A DNA stretch of 64,000 bases from an uncultured Pelagibacteraceae bacterium (GCA_902632935.1 CACPEJ010000002.1:1-64000), one strand, 5' to 3'; shown: positions 30,827 to 41,983, counted from the first letter of the stretch. Program-made: numbers and translations. The notes: generated by a model not told the origin, from the sequence alone.

Positions 30827-33412
30827 ATGAATTTGGTTATTGTAGAAAGTCCTGCTAAAGCAAAAACTATTAATAAATACTTAGGTAATAATTATAAAGT
30901 TTTAGCAAGTTATGGTCATATAAGAGATTTGCCGTCAAAAAATGGTTCTGTCAATCCAGATCAAGATTTTAAAATGGAATGGGAAGTTGATAGTTTTTCA
31001 AAAAAATATTTAAAAGAAATAACTGATGCGGCTAAAGACTCATCCAAAATTATATTAGCAACTGACCCTGATCGTGAAGGCGAAGCTATTGCTTGGCATG
31101 TCAAAGAATATTTGAATGAAAAAAAACTTTTAAAAGATAAAGAAATTGAACGAGTTGTATTTAATGAAATAACCAAAAAAGCTGTTATTCAAGGAATTGA
31201 AAATCCTAGGCAAATTGAGCCATTACTAGTCGATGCGTATATGGCAAGAAGAGCCTTAGACTACTTGGTTGGTTTTAATATATCCCCGATCCTCTGGACG
31301 AAACTTCCAGGTTCAAAATCTGCAGGAAGAGTTCAATCTGTTGCTTTAAAATTAATTACTGAGAGAGAACATGCAATTGAGTCTTTTAAACCCAAGGAAT
31401 TTTGGACTTTAAGTATTAAATTTGCTGATACTACAAATCAAAATTTCACTGCTAGTATTAGTCAACTTGACAACAATAAGATTGAAAAATTTTCATTTAG
31501 AAATAAAGAAGAGATAAATAAAGCCATATCAAGTATTAATAAAAAAAAATTTAGTATAACTGATATTTCTAGCAAAATAGTAAATCGTAATCCCTCTGGA
31601 CCATTTACGACTTCAACTCTTCAACAAACCGCATCGAGTCGACTAGGTTTTGGTGCATCTAGAACAATGCAAATTGCCCAAAAACTTTATCAAGGTATAG
31701 AAATGGAAGGCGAAACAATTGGCTTAATTACCTATATGAGAACTGATGGAACTAATTTATCAAAAGATGCTGTAACAAGTTTCAGAAACTATATCCAAAA
31801 AGAAATTGGTAATCAATATTTGCCTAAAGATGTTTTGAATTATTCAGGCAAAAAAGCTAAAAATGCGCAAGAAGCTCACGAAGCAATCAGACCTACTGAT
31901 ATTATTAGAACTCCTCAAAGTGTTAAAAAATATTTAAGTACAGATCAAAATAAACTTTATGATCTAATCTGGAGTAGAGCTTTATCTTCTCAGATGGAGT
32001 CAGCCAAATTTGACAGAAATACTATCACTATAACGTCAGATAATAATGATACAATTTGTAAAGCCAGTGGATCAGTTTTAAAATTTGATGGTTTCTTAAA
32101 GATTTATAATAATCAAAGCAAAGATGATGATGAAACTATTTTACCTGCTGTGTCTAAAGGACCTATTAATATTGAGGCGCTAATAGATGAACAGCATTAT
32201 ACACAACCACCACCAAGATATTCCGAAGCTAGTTTAGTTAAAAAGCTTGAAGAGCTTGGTATCGGGAGGCCTTCTACGTATGCAAGTATTATTTCTACTA
32301 TTGCCAATCGAGGTTATGCAGAGATATTGAATAAAAGATTTTTTCCTACAGATAGAGGAAAATTAATTTCAGCCTTTTTAGAAAAATTATTCTCAAAATA
32401 TGTAGATTACAACTTTACAGCAGGATTAGAAGATCAACTTGATGAGATCACTACTGGCAAAGAAAGTTGGATTAAAGTTTTGGAACTTTTTTGGAAAGAC
32501 TTCAATAATAATGTTTCGGAAGTGAGAGAAAAAAGAACTAGAGAGGTGTTGGATTTACTCAATGATAGTCTAGGTGAATTAATTTTTGATAAGGATAATG
32601 AAGGCAATGTAGTAAGAAAATGTCAATTATGTAGTTCTGGAACACTTAGTTTAAAGAATAGTTTCAGAGGTGGCGCTTTTATAGGGTGTTCAAATTATCC
32701 AGAATGTAAATTTACACGACCCTTATCTAAAGCAAAAGCTGCTGCTCAGGCACAATTGGCTGAACCAAGATTTATAGGAAAACATGAAAATGGAAATGAT
32801 ATATATTTGAAAAATGGTAGATTTGGCCCCTACCTTCAATACGAGAAAATCCTATCTGACATAGAAGTTGAAAAAATTAGTAAGAAAAAGAAAAAAACTA
32901 AAAAATTAAAGCCAGATGTTAATGAACTTTTAAAAAATGTTTCAATACCAAAAGGATTAGAATTAGAGAGTATTAATTTGGAAAAAGCTCAATTTTTATG
33001 TTCGCTACCTAAATCTCTGGGAATAAATCCAGACAATCAAAAAGAGATTACATTAAACGTTGGAAGATTTGGTCCTTATTTAAAATGTGAAAATAAATCA
33101 GCAAGAATAGAAAATGTAGAGGAAATATTTTCCATAGGCTTAAATAGAGCAATAACATTAATAGCTGAGGCTAAACCTGGTCGAATGTCCTCTTCTATGA
33201 TAAAAGATTTGGGAGAACATCCTGAGGATAAAAAACCTGTTAGAGTCATGAAGGGTCAGTATGGGCCTTATATAAAGTATAAATCACTCAATGCAACTAT
33301 TCCTGAGGAAAAAGACCCCACTGAATTAACGATGGAAGAAGCTTTAATATTGATTGAGAAAAGAAAAGAATACGATAAGAGTAAAAAATCAAAAAGTAAG
33401 AAAAAAAAATGA
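30827..33412 (+). CDS. topA: DNA topoisomerase I
   Basis: LVIVESPAKAKTINKYLG, LITYMRTDGTNLS (active Tyr), CxxC zinc ribbon CQLCSSGTL...CSNYPEC. Confidence 0.98.
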   Translation: MNLVIVESPAKAKTINKYLGNNYKVLASYGHIRDLPSKNGSVNPDQDFKMEWEVDSFSKKYLKEITDAAKDSSKIILATDPDREGEAIAWHVKEYLNEKKLLKDKEIERVVFNEITKKAVIQGIENPRQIEPLLVDAYMARRALDYLVGFNISPILWTKLPGSKSAGRVQSVALKLITEREHAIESFKPKEFWTLSIKFADTTNQNFTASISQLDNNKIEKFSFRNKEEINKAISSINKKKFSITDISSKIVNRNPSGPFTTSTLQQTASSRLGFGASRTMQIAQKLYQGIEMEGETIGLITYMRTDGTNLSKDAVTSFRNYIQKEIGNQYLPKDVLNYSGKKAKNAQEAHEAIRPTDIIRTPQSVKKYLSTDQNKLYDLIWSRALSSQMESAKFDRNTITITSDNNDTICKASGSVLKFDGFLKIYNNQSKDDDETILPAVSKGPINIEALIDEQHYTQPPPRYSEASLVKKLEELGIGRPSTYASIISTIANRGYAEILNKRFFPTDRGKLISAFLEKLFSKYVDYNFTAGLEDQLDEITTGKESWIKVLELFWKDFNNNVSEVREKRTREVLDLLNDSLGELIFDKDNEGNVVRKCQLCSSGTLSLKNSFRGGAFIGCSNYPECKFTRPLSKAKAAAQAQLAEPRFIGKHENGNDIYLKNGRFGPYLQYEKILSDIEVEKISKKKKKTKKLKPDVNELLKNVSIPKGLELESINLEKAQFLCSLPKSLGINPDNQKEITLNVGRFGPYLKCENKSARIENVEEIFSIGLNRAITLIAEAKPGRMSSSMIKDLGEHPEDKKPVRVMKGQYGPYIKYKSLNATIPEEKDPTELTMEEALILIEKRKEYDKSKKSKSKKKK

Positions 33413-33660
33413 AAAAAATATTTATAATTTCAATATTTTATTTATTTTCCATAAACATTCTAATTGCTGATGAACATAAATGTTCTGGGATGAAAAAACT
33501 TTCGAAAGAGTATTTGGCATGTACAGCCAAAAATATTAAAGAAGGTGCTGTCAAAAAGAAAGATCAAGTTAAAGAAGGGTCTATAAAAAAAACAAATCAA
33601 ATTAAAGAAGGTACAAAGAAAATATTTAATAAAGTTAAAACTAAAATCAAAAAAAATTAA
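33409..33660 (+). CDS. Small secreted Lys-rich protein with 11-residue repeats, unknown function
   Basis: Signal peptide MKKIFIISIFYLFSINILIADE; overlaps the topA stop by 4 nt; repeat KEGxxKKxxQv x3. Confidence 0.75.
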   Translation: MKKIFIISIFYLFSINILIADEHKCSGMKKLSKEYLACTAKNIKEGAVKKKDQVKEGSIKKTNQIKEGTKKIFNKVKTKIKKN

Positions 33661-33666
33661 TTGATT

Positions 33667-34128
33667 ATGAACTTTGAAAATAAAATTAAAGAACTTAATA
33701 TAAAGCTTCCTGAAGCGAAAGCACCAGTTGGTAATTATGTTGCAACAAAAATTACAGGAAAAATGTTATTCATATCAGGACAAATTTCTATTGATGATAA
33801 TGGTGAATTAATTAAAGGAAAAGTTGGTAAAGAATTGGATGTCACGGCTGGTTACAATGCTGCTAAGAGATGCGCTTTAAGTATTATTGCCCAGGTTAAA
33901 AAAGCCTGCGACAATGATTTATCAAAAATAAAATCATGTGTGAAATTAACAGGATTTGTAAATTCAACAGATGACTTTATTGATCAGCCTAAAGTAATAA
34001 ATGGCGCATCTGATTTGATAGCTTCAATTTTTGGAGACGCAGGTATGCATACCAGAGCTGCTGTAAGCACAAACAGTTTACCACTAGGTGTTTCGGTTGA
34101 AGTAGATGCAATATTTGAGTTAAATTAG
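33667..34128 (+). CDS. RidA/YjgF family (enamine/imine deaminase-like) protein
   Basis: LPEAKAPVGNYVATKITGKMLFISGQIS, AGMHTRAAVSTNSLPLGVSVEVDAIFEL; MNFENKI start preferred over the ORF-track TTG. Confidence 0.88.
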   Translation: MNFENKIKELNIKLPEAKAPVGNYVATKITGKMLFISGQISIDDNGELIKGKVGKELDVTAGYNAAKRCALSIIAQVKKACDNDLSKIKSCVKLTGFVNSTDDFIDQPKVINGASDLIASIFGDAGMHTRAAVSTNSLPLGVSVEVDAIFELN

Positions 34129-34132
34129 ATTA

Positions 34133-35431
34133 TTACTTTCCAACGCTGTAATATTTAAATCCTTGGTCTTTAATCTTTGATGAAGAATATATATTTCTCA
34201 TATCAAAAATCATGAACTTCTTACCTTTAACTAAACTTTTAAAATTAATTGATTTGAAATCATTCCATTCAGTATGAATAATTACAAGATCAGCCCCATG
34301 AACAGCATCTTTTATTGAAGTCTTATTAATTACATTTTTAAACCTCATAAATTCAGTTTTATAACCAGTTGGATCAAAATATTTTATAGTTGCTCCTTTT
34401 TTTGATAACCATGGTATCATTTTTAAACTTGAGGAATCTCTCATATCATCTGTATTAGCTTTAAATGTAACACCTAAAAAGGTAATTATTTTATTTTTAA
34501 TTTTCCTATTTAAGATTATATTAATTCTATCTAATAAAATTTTAGATCTATTTTCATTTGATTTTATTACTGATTTAACCACTGATAAATTTGTTTTAAA
34601 TTTATCTGCTGTTGTAATAATGGCTTTTGTATCTTTAGGAAAACAAGATCCACCATAAGCAGGTCCTGCTCTAAGAAATCGACTGCCTATTCTTTTATCC
34701 AATCCCATACCTATTGATATATCCTCAACATTAATGTTAGTTTTTTCACATAAATTAGCTATTTCATTTATAAAAGTAATCTTTGTTGCCAAAAAAGCAT
34801 TAGAGGCATATTTAATCAATTCTGCGGCTCTTCTGGAAGTTTGTAAATAAGAAGCACCCTTAGAAATAAGTGGGCTATAAAGATTTTTTAAAATTCTACC
34901 TGCTTTTTTATCATTAGTTCCGATAACGACACGATCAGGATAAACAAAATCTCTTATTGCTTCTCCCTCTCTTAGAAATTCAGGATTTGAAACAACAGAA
35001 AATATCTTTTTACTATTTTTTTTAGATAATATTTTTTCAATTTCATCTCCTGTCGTCACGGGGACTGTTGATTTTGTTATGATAATTTTAAATTTATTAA
35101 TTGAAGAACTTATTTCTTTAGAAACTTTGTAAATTTGACTTAAATCTGCTGAACTACCACCTTTTTTTGTTGGTGTACCAACACAAATGAAAATTATGTC
35201 TGAGTCTTTAATTGATTTTTTTAAATCTGTAGAAAAATTTAATTTTTTATTCTTAAAATTCTTTATTACTAATTCTGATAAACCAGGTTCATAAATTGGA
35301 ATCTTTCCTTTTTTTAGTAAATTTATTTTTTCAACGTTATTATCTACACAAATTACATCATTTCCTAAATCAGCAAAACATACTCCGCTTACTAAACCTA
35401 CATAACCAGTACCAATCATACACAATTTCAT
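34133..35431 (-). CDS. UDP-glucose 6-dehydrogenase
   Basis: MIGTGYVGLVSGVCFADLGNDV, GPAYGGSCFPKDTKAI, FKANTDDMRDSSSL. Confidence 0.95.
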   Translation of the reverse strand: MKLCMIGTGYVGLVSGVCFADLGNDVICVDNNVEKINLLKKGKIPIYEPGLSELVIKNFKNKKLNFSTDLKKSIKDSDIIFICVGTPTKKGGSSADLSQIYKVSKEISSSINKFKIIITKSTVPVTTGDEIEKILSKKNSKKIFSVVSNPEFLREGEAIRDFVYPDRVVIGTNDKKAGRILKNLYSPLISKGASYLQTSRRAAELIKYASNAFLATKITFINEIANLCEKTNINVEDISIGMGLDKRIGSRFLRAGPAYGGSCFPKDTKAIITTADKFKTNLSVVKSVIKSNENRSKILLDRINIILNRKIKNKIITFLGVTFKANTDDMRDSSSLKMIPWLSKKGATIKYFDPTGYKTEFMRFKNVINKTSIKDAVHGADLVIIHTEWNDFKSINFKSLVKGKKFMIFDMRNIYSSSKIKDQGFKYYSVGK

Positions 35432-36243
35432 GATTTAGCTATCTCTAAAGTTGATTTGATGTAACCACTCATGCTTCCACAATCAAGATATTTTCCAGAA
35501 AAATTATGAGCAATGAATTTTTTATCATTTTGAATTAATGATTGGATAGCGTCTGTAATATGTTTCTCTCCTCCTTTACCTTGTTTTAGCTTGAGTAATT
35601 TTGAAAAAATTTCTCTAGGTAAAATATATCTTCCAATTACCGCTTTATTAGATGGTGCTTTTTTAACAGATGGTTTTTCAATGACATCTGAAATCAAATA
35701 ATTATTCTTATTTATTTTACTTTTTAATTTATAAATTCCCCATCTCGAAACATTATTTTTTTTAACATTCATACTGGCCATAACAGATACATTGTATTTT
35801 TTATGAATTTTTATCATCGATTTAGAACAATTTTTTTTAATGATAAGATCATCTGGTAACAACATCAAAAAAAAATTATCTTTTATAAATTTTTTTGTTT
35901 TCAATACAGCATCACCAGTACCAGTTGGTTTGTTTTGATAAACAAATTTTATCATTTTTTTATATTTTAAAATTTTCTTGTATTCTTCCTTAATTCTTTT
36001 ATCTTTTTTTTTTTTAATAATTTTTTTATAAAAATTGTCATTATAAAAATAAGTCTTTATCATTTTCTTCTTATTTGAAATTATAAAAATAACCTCTTTA
36101 ATACCTGCATCAATACATTCATCTAGAATGTATTCAATTCCTGGTTTACCATTAATAGGTAAAAGTTCTTTTGGAAATACACTGGTTAATGGAAGTAAGC
36201 GTGTACCCAAACCAGCTAAAGGAATAATTGCTTGTTTAATCAT
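35428..36243 (-). CDS. galU: UTP-glucose-1-phosphate uridylyltransferase
   Basis: QAIIPLAGLGTRLLPLTSVFPKELLPINGKPGIEYI. Confidence 0.94.
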   Translation of the reverse strand: MIKQAIIPLAGLGTRLLPLTSVFPKELLPINGKPGIEYILDECIDAGIKEVIFIISNKKKMIKTYFYNDNFYKKIIKKKKDKRIKEEYKKILKYKKMIKFVYQNKPTGTGDAVLKTKKFIKDNFFLMLLPDDLIIKKNCSKSMIKIHKKYNVSVMASMNVKKNNVSRWGIYKLKSKINKNNYLISDVIEKPSVKKAPSNKAVIGRYILPREIFSKLLKLKQGKGGEKHITDAIQSLIQNDKKFIAHNFSGKYLDCGSMSGYIKSTLEIAKS

Positions 36244-36277
36244 TCAAATGTTTTACTTATTAAAAAGTTTTATACAA

Positions 36278-37087
36278 ATGAAAATTTTATTAAATAATAA
36301 TGATTTAAATGAGGCATTACAAAATGTGTCTAATCTAGGTTTTGTACCTACCATGGGAAGCCTTCATAGAGGCCATATATCGTTAATTAAACAATCCAAA
36401 AAAAAATGTAATAAAACTATTGTAAGTATATTTGTAAATCCAAAACAATTTAATAATAAAAATGATTTTAAGAAATATCCAAGAAATAGAAAGAAGGACT
36501 TATCGATTTTAAAAAGACTTAAAGTTAATTATGTATATTTGCCAACTGTTAAGGAAATTTATAGAGTAATTAGATCCTCTAAGATTATAATTTCAAAAAA
36601 AGACAAGATATTATGTGCTAAATACAGAAAGGGACATTTCGAGGGTGTAATTGATGTAATGGAACGGCTAATTGAAAACATCAAACCTCAAAAAATTTTT
36701 ATGGGAGAGAAAGATTTTCAACAATTATATCTTTTAAAAAAATATTTAAGAAAACACTCTTCAAAAATAATAGAATGTAGAACAATTAGAGAAAGAAACA
36801 AATTAGCATTATCTTCCAGAAATTCATTATTGCAAAAACGTGAAAAAAATTTAGCCGCAAAATTAATTACCAATATTATGAAACTTAAAAGAAAGTTGCA
36901 TATGCGATCAAATATTAAAAAAGTACTTAATAAAACTGGAAATGAAATAAATAAATTACAAAATGTTAAGATTGAATATCTCGAATTAAGAAATATTAAA
37001 AATCTTAAAATTTCTAATAAATTAAAAGATTCAAAAATTTTCGTATCTTTTTATATTAATAATGTAAGGTTGATTGATAATTTTTAA
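36278..37087 (+). CDS. panC: Pantothenate synthetase (start set at MKILLNN)
   Basis: LGFVPTMGSLHRGHISLI, SIFVNPKQFN, FMGEKDFQQ; the upstream extension overlaps galU antisense. Confidence 0.93.
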   Translation: MKILLNNNDLNEALQNVSNLGFVPTMGSLHRGHISLIKQSKKKCNKTIVSIFVNPKQFNNKNDFKKYPRNRKKDLSILKRLKVNYVYLPTVKEIYRVIRSSKIIISKKDKILCAKYRKGHFEGVIDVMERLIENIKPQKIFMGEKDFQQLYLLKKYLRKHSSKIIECRTIRERNKLALSSRNSLLQKREKNLAAKLITNIMKLKRKLHMRSNIKKVLNKTGNEINKLQNVKIEYLELRNIKNLKISNKLKDSKIFVSFYINNVRLIDNF

Positions 37088-37091
37088 AATT

Positions 37092-38465
37092 CTATAAAAA
37101 ATAAGCCCCTACCCCTAAAAAAGAAACAAAACCTATTACATCAGTTATTGTTGTTACGAAAACACTAGAGGCAATTGCTGGATCAATTTTCATTTTTTTT
37201 AAAGTGACTGGAACAAGTATTCCAAATAAACCTGCCACTACCATTGTCAAAATCATTGAGATCGATATTATTAATGATAATTGGTAATCTTGAAACCAGA
37301 CTTGGACGATAAAAGAACTTATAACAGCAAAAATTATTCCATTGAGAATACCAATATTAAATTCCTTAATAATGTTTTGATTAAAGTTATTTTTTGTTAA
37401 ATCATTTGTTGCTAAAGTTCTAACAGTAACTGCTAAAGTTTGCATACCTGCATTACCACCCATCGATGCAACTATTGGCATTAAGAATGCCAAGACAACC
37501 ATTTGTTCAATTGTTGCACCAAACAAACTAATACAATAAGTGGCCAGAAATGCTGTGAATAAATTTAAAAGTAACCAGTTAAATCGTCTTTTAGTTTTTG
37601 TGATAACACCATCTGTAATTTCTTCGTCACCAACACCAGCTAATCTTAATGCATCTTCCTCAGCCTCTTCTTTTAAAACTGTTAATACATCATCGGAAGT
37701 TATCATTCCTACAAGTTTATTATTTTTATCTACAACACAAGCTGAGTTTAAACCATAATTTTCAAACGAGTTACCAACTTCTTCTCTATCCATATCCACT
37801 GGAACTAAAAAAATTGAGTCATCCATGATTAAGGACATTTTTGTTTCTCTAGGTGTTCTTAATACTTTTGAAGATGGTACTGCGCCAATAGGTTTAAAAT
37901 TTTCATCAACAATGTAAATTTCTAAAAATTCTTCTGGTAAGTCTTTATTCTCTCTTAAATAATCAATAGTTTGTCCTACTGACCAGTTACTTGGAATTGC
38001 TGTAAATTCTCTTTGCATTATCCTAGCAGCACTATCCTCTGGATAACTAAGACCTTCTAATAAAGCAAATCGATCTTTTGGGGGTAATAAACTTAATATT
38101 GAATTTTTATCTTTTTCATCAACATTTTCTAAAATGGCTATAGCGTCATCAGATTCTAAATTTTTTAATATCCTAACAATTGCATCTGACGAAAGATATT
38201 TAATGATTTCTGATTGAACAGACTCATTTAATTCAACAAATACTTCTGGATCAATCTTAAAATTATTTAATTTTATTAAACTTTCTCTGTCATTTTGACT
38301 TAAATGTTCAATAATATCAGCAGCATCAGCGGGATGCATTTCCTCAAAAGATCTAGTTATAAAAGATGCATCATTTGAGGTAATTTTGTCTGTTACAACT
38401 TTTATATATTCTTTATTAAATTCAAAATTTACTTTTTTATCTTTAATTTTTTTTATTAAAGCCAT
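37092..38465 (-). CDS. mgtE: Magnesium transporter MgtE
   Basis: MgtE_N (MHPADAADIIEHL), CBS pair, TM domain with MPIVASMGGNAGMQTLAVTVR. Confidence 0.97.
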   Translation of the reverse strand: MALIKKIKDKKVNFEFNKEYIKVVTDKITSNDASFITRSFEEMHPADAADIIEHLSQNDRESLIKLNNFKIDPEVFVELNESVQSEIIKYLSSDAIVRILKNLESDDAIAILENVDEKDKNSILSLLPPKDRFALLEGLSYPEDSAARIMQREFTAIPSNWSVGQTIDYLRENKDLPEEFLEIYIVDENFKPIGAVPSSKVLRTPRETKMSLIMDDSIFLVPVDMDREEVGNSFENYGLNSACVVDKNNKLVGMITSDDVLTVLKEEAEEDALRLAGVGDEEITDGVITKTKRRFNWLLLNLFTAFLATYCISLFGATIEQMVVLAFLMPIVASMGGNAGMQTLAVTVRTLATNDLTKNNFNQNIIKEFNIGILNGIIFAVISSFIVQVWFQDYQLSLIISISMILTMVVAGLFGILVPVTLKKMKIDPAIASSVFVTTITDVIGFVSFLGVGAYFL

Positions 38466-38525
38466 AAATACACCTATTATTTAGACGGATCTTTTAATAC
38501 AAAATAAAAAGAATACAATTTTTAA

Positions 38526-39155
38526 ATGACTATAGAAATTAAAAAGTCCCAAAATCCAGTAAAATACAAAGAAGCGATATCTTTTATGGAAGATCGACTT
38601 AAAGATATCGATCTAAAAAAAGTAGATGATTTGATTTGGGTTTTAGAACACGATCATATCTATACATCAGGAACAAGCCATAATGAAAATGAGATAATAG
38701 ATAAATCTATAAATATTATAAAAACCAATAGAGGTGGCAAAATAACTTATCATGGACCAGGTCAACTAATTTGTTATTTTGTAATTGATTTAAAAAAAGG
38801 TAAAAAAGATATTAGAAAGTTCATATCAGTAATTGAAAAATCAATTATTGAAACCCTGAAACTTTATGACATTGAAACATTCGCTGATAAAGAAAATATT
38901 GGCATTTGGTATAATGATAATTCAAATATAAAAAAAGTTGCTGCAATTGGAGTTAGAGTAAGTAAATGGATAGCTTATCATGGTTTTTCTATCAATATTA
39001 ATAACGATTTAAAAAAATATGATGCGATTATTCCTTGTGGGATTAAAGATAAAGGTATTACTAATCTCAAACAAATTAAAGATCAAAATTATGACGAATT
39101 AAAAAATAAGCTAATAGAAATATTTAAAACTAATTTGAAAAATTTAATCTTTTAG
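38526..39155 (+). CDS. lipB: Octanoyltransferase LipB
   Basis: [49 protein letters not shown]. Confidence 0.96.
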   Translation: MTIEIKKSQNPVKYKEAISFMEDRLKDIDLKKVDDLIWVLEHDHIYTSGTSHNENEIIDKSINIIKTNRGGKITYHGPGQLICYFVIDLKKGKKDIRKFISVIEKSIIETLKLYDIETFADKENIGIWYNDNSNIKKVAAIGVRVSKWIAYHGFSININNDLKKYDAIIPCGIKDKGITNLKQIKDQNYDELKNKLIEIFKTNLKNLIF

Positions 39156-40041
39156 TCTTTAACAACTTATTAAAATAATCTGGTAATAAGGCTTTGTAAG
39201 TATATTTTTTTTCATTAATCATAAATTTTATTTGATAGGAATGAAGCATTAAATCTTTATTTATACCCTTCGAAGAAACTGATGAATTATATTTTTTATC
39301 ACCAAAAATTGAATGTCCTATGTTAAATAATTGTTTTCGCAATTGATGTTTTCTTCCTGTGATTGGTTTCATTTCTACTAAACTTGCATTGGTATTTTTA
39401 TCTATCACTTTAAAAATTGTTTTAGCTTTTTCTATAATCTTTTTTCCATTGTCGTACCTAATCAAATTATCATTCCATTCACCTGAGTCTTTTTCAATTT
39501 CTCCGTTACATATTGCTAAATAAGTTTTGTGCACTTTTCTTAATCTAAATAGAGAGGTCAATAGTTGAGCTGTTTGTCTATTTTTCGCAATAATAAAAAC
39601 ACCTGAAGTATCTTTGTCTAATCTATGAACAGAGAATGGTTTTGTTCCTTGAAATATTTCACTTTTTGCAAATATATCTACTAGATTTTTTTTTGACTTT
39701 GTTCCACCTTGAACTGATATTCCTGCACTTTTATTTAAAACTATAAAATCTTCATTGTTATCTATGATCAGATCTTCGTTAGATTTTATTACCTCAATGG
39801 ATGGATTGAATTGTTTTTTATCGTGTTTAATTTTTTCTTTAAAATCAAAATTGAAGAGTTCTATTTTATCGTTTGTTTTAATCTTAAAAGAGCTTTTTAT
39901 CTTTTTTTTGTTTATTTTAATTTTTCCTAACCTTAAACTCTTTTCAATAAGACTTTGTGGTACTTTTCCTAATTTATTTCTTAACCATCTATCAATACGC
40001 ATGTTATTAAACGTTGACTCAACGATAAAACTTCTAATCAT
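39130..40041 (-). CDS. rluC: 23S rRNA pseudouridine synthase, RluC/RluD family
   Basis: S4-like N terminus; [19 protein letters not shown] motif; KTYLAICNG. Confidence 0.9.
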   Translation of the reverse strand: MIRSFIVESTFNNMRIDRWLRNKLGKVPQSLIEKSLRLGKIKINKKKIKSSFKIKTNDKIELFNFDFKEKIKHDKKQFNPSIEVIKSNEDLIIDNNEDFIVLNKSAGISVQGGTKSKKNLVDIFAKSEIFQGTKPFSVHRLDKDTSGVFIIAKNRQTAQLLTSLFRLRKVHKTYLAICNGEIEKDSGEWNDNLIRYDNGKKIIEKAKTIFKVIDKNTNASLVEMKPITGRKHQLRKQLFNIGHSIFGDKKYNSSVSSKGINKDLMLHSYQIKFMINEKKYTYKALLPDYFNKLLKTKRLNFSN

Positions 40042-40060
40042 TAATATTTGAGGCTTTTAT

Positions 40061-40504
40061 TTATGCTGTGGCAGCTTTCTTATCTTCTTTTTTTTCAACT
40101 TCTTTTGCTGGATCTTTCTTTTTTTTATCAACTTTTTTGGCTTGAACGTCTCTATCAACAAATTCAATTATAGCCATAGGCGCATTATCTCCGTATCTAA
40201 AACCGGCTTTAATAATTCTTGTATAACCACCAGCTCTTTTTTCGTATCTTTTAGATAAAGTTTTTTTAACTTTATTGGCTGACTTAATATCCTGCAATTG
40301 AGAAATCAAAATTTTAGTATTATGCAAACTATCTTTTTTACCTAATGTGATTATCTTATCAGCCTGTGGCTTTAAAAATTTTGCTTTTGGTAAAGTTGTT
40401 TTAATTTGCTCGTACTTTATTAAGGAATTAAGCATATTTTTAAGCAGGGCTTTTCGGTGTTCGGAAGTCCTGTTTAACTTCTTATTTGCCATTCCATGTC
40501 TCAT
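40061..40504 (-). CDS. rplQ: 50S ribosomal protein L17
   Basis: [24 protein letters not shown]. Confidence 0.98.
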   Translation of the reverse strand: MRHGMANKKLNRTSEHRKALLKNMLNSLIKYEQIKTTLPKAKFLKPQADKIITLGKKDSLHNTKILISQLQDIKSANKVKKTLSKRYEKRAGGYTRIIKAGFRYGDNAPMAIIEFVDRDVQAKKVDKKKKDPAKEVEKKEDKKAATA

Positions 40505-41532
40505 TAGATGCTTTCCTCTAATTTTTTAGACATTTCTGCGATATTATCTGGTGGCCAATTTGGAATTTCCATCCCTAAATAAAGAGACATACCAGTTAAA
40601 ACTTCTTTGATTTCATTTAATGATTTTCTTCCAAAATTTGGTGTTCTTAACATCTCACCCTCAGATTTTTGAACCAAATCACCAATATAAATTATATTAT
40701 CATTTTTAAGACAATTCATTGATCTAACAGATAATTCAAGCTCGTCTACTTTTCTTAATAAATTTTTATTAAATTCAGGCTCTGTTGAAACTTCTTTGAC
40801 TGGAGCTTCCACAGGTTCATCAAAATTAATAAACATTTTTAATTGATCTTGAAAAATTCTAGCAGAATAAGCAACTGCATCTTCAGCAGAAATTGATCCG
40901 TTTGTCTCAACTTCCATCGTTAATTTATCATAATCTAAAGCCTTACCCTCTCTTGCGGTACTTACTGAATAAGAAACTTTTTTAACGGGACTATATAATG
41001 AGTCAATTGCAATTAAACCTAAAGGTGGTTCTTCAGGTTTATTTAAATCAGCTGGAACATAACCTTTTCCAGTATTAACATTCATTTCCATATGGAAGTG
41101 AGTATTTTCATCTAAATTACAAATAACTAAGTCAGGATTCAAAATTTCAACATCAGGAACTGATGCGATGTCAGATGCTTTTATTTCACCAGGTCCTTTG
41201 GCATCTAATACTAGTTTTTTTGTTCCCTCAGCTGCACATTTTAATGCTAGAGATTTAACGTTTAAAACAATATCAGTAACATCTTCTCTTACACCTTTGA
41301 TAGATGTAAATTCATGAAGTACACCATCAATTTGAATTGAAGTTACAGCTGCTCCTCTAATTGAGGACAATAAAATTCTTCTAAGTGAGTTACCAAGTGT
41401 TAAACCATAACCTTTTTCTAATGGTTCAGCGATAATTGTAGCGTGAGTTAAATCATCACTTATTTTAACATCAAGTTTCGCAGGTTTGATTAATGATTTC
41501 CAATTTTTCACATTTACATTTTCTACATCCAT
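40504..41532 (-). CDS. rpoA: RNA polymerase subunit alpha
   Basis: [30 protein letters not shown]; alpha-CTD. Confidence 0.98.
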   Translation of the reverse strand: MDVENVNVKNWKSLIKPAKLDVKISDDLTHATIIAEPLEKGYGLTLGNSLRRILLSSIRGAAVTSIQIDGVLHEFTSIKGVREDVTDIVLNVKSLALKCAAEGTKKLVLDAKGPGEIKASDIASVPDVEILNPDLVICNLDENTHFHMEMNVNTGKGYVPADLNKPEEPPLGLIAIDSLYSPVKKVSYSVSTAREGKALDYDKLTMEVETNGSISAEDAVAYSARIFQDQLKMFINFDEPVEAPVKEVSTEPEFNKNLLRKVDELELSVRSMNCLKNDNIIYIGDLVQKSEGEMLRTPNFGRKSLNEIKEVLTGMSLYLGMEIPNWPPDNIAEMSKKLEESI

Positions 41533-41981
41533 TAAACTCTCCTTTTTTTTGGTGGCCTAGTACCATTATGTGGCATCGGTGTTGTATCTTTAATTGATAA
41601 AATTCTAAATCCTCTCGCTTGTAACGCTCTTAATGCTGTTTCTCTGCCTGAACCAGGACCCTTAACTTCCACAGATAAAGTTTTCATACCAAACTCTAAG
41701 GCTTTAGATGCAGCAGCATCAGCAGCTATTTGCGCCGCATATGGAGTTGATTTTCTAGAACCCTTAAAACCTTTTTGTCCAGCTGATGCCCATGAAATTA
41801 CATTTCCATTAGTGTCAGCAATTGAAATAATTGTGTTATTAAAAGTTGATTGAACATATGCAATTCCATTTAAGATATTTTTTTTAGTTTTCTTTTTTTT
41901 TGAATAAGAACTTTTGACAGCTTTTTTTGGCGACTTTTCTTGACTCAGTTCTTTGTTGTCTTTTTTTTCTGATTTTGCCAT
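41532..41981 (-). CDS. rpsK: 30S ribosomal protein S11
   Basis: [27 protein letters not shown]; Lys-rich N-terminal extension. Confidence 0.98.
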   Translation of the reverse strand: MAKSEKKDNKELSQEKSPKKAVKSSYSKKKKTKKNILNGIAYVQSTFNNTIISIADTNGNVISWASAGQKGFKGSRKSTPYAAQIAADAAASKALEFGMKTLSVEVKGPGSGRETALRALQARGFRILSIKDTTPMPHNGTRPPKKRRV

Positions 41982-41983
41982 GT

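Noticed and set aside
36128-36277. Upstream 50-codon extension of panC in the ORF track
   Set aside because: It is antisense to the conserved galU N terminus, while PanC homology starts at MKILLNN (36278).
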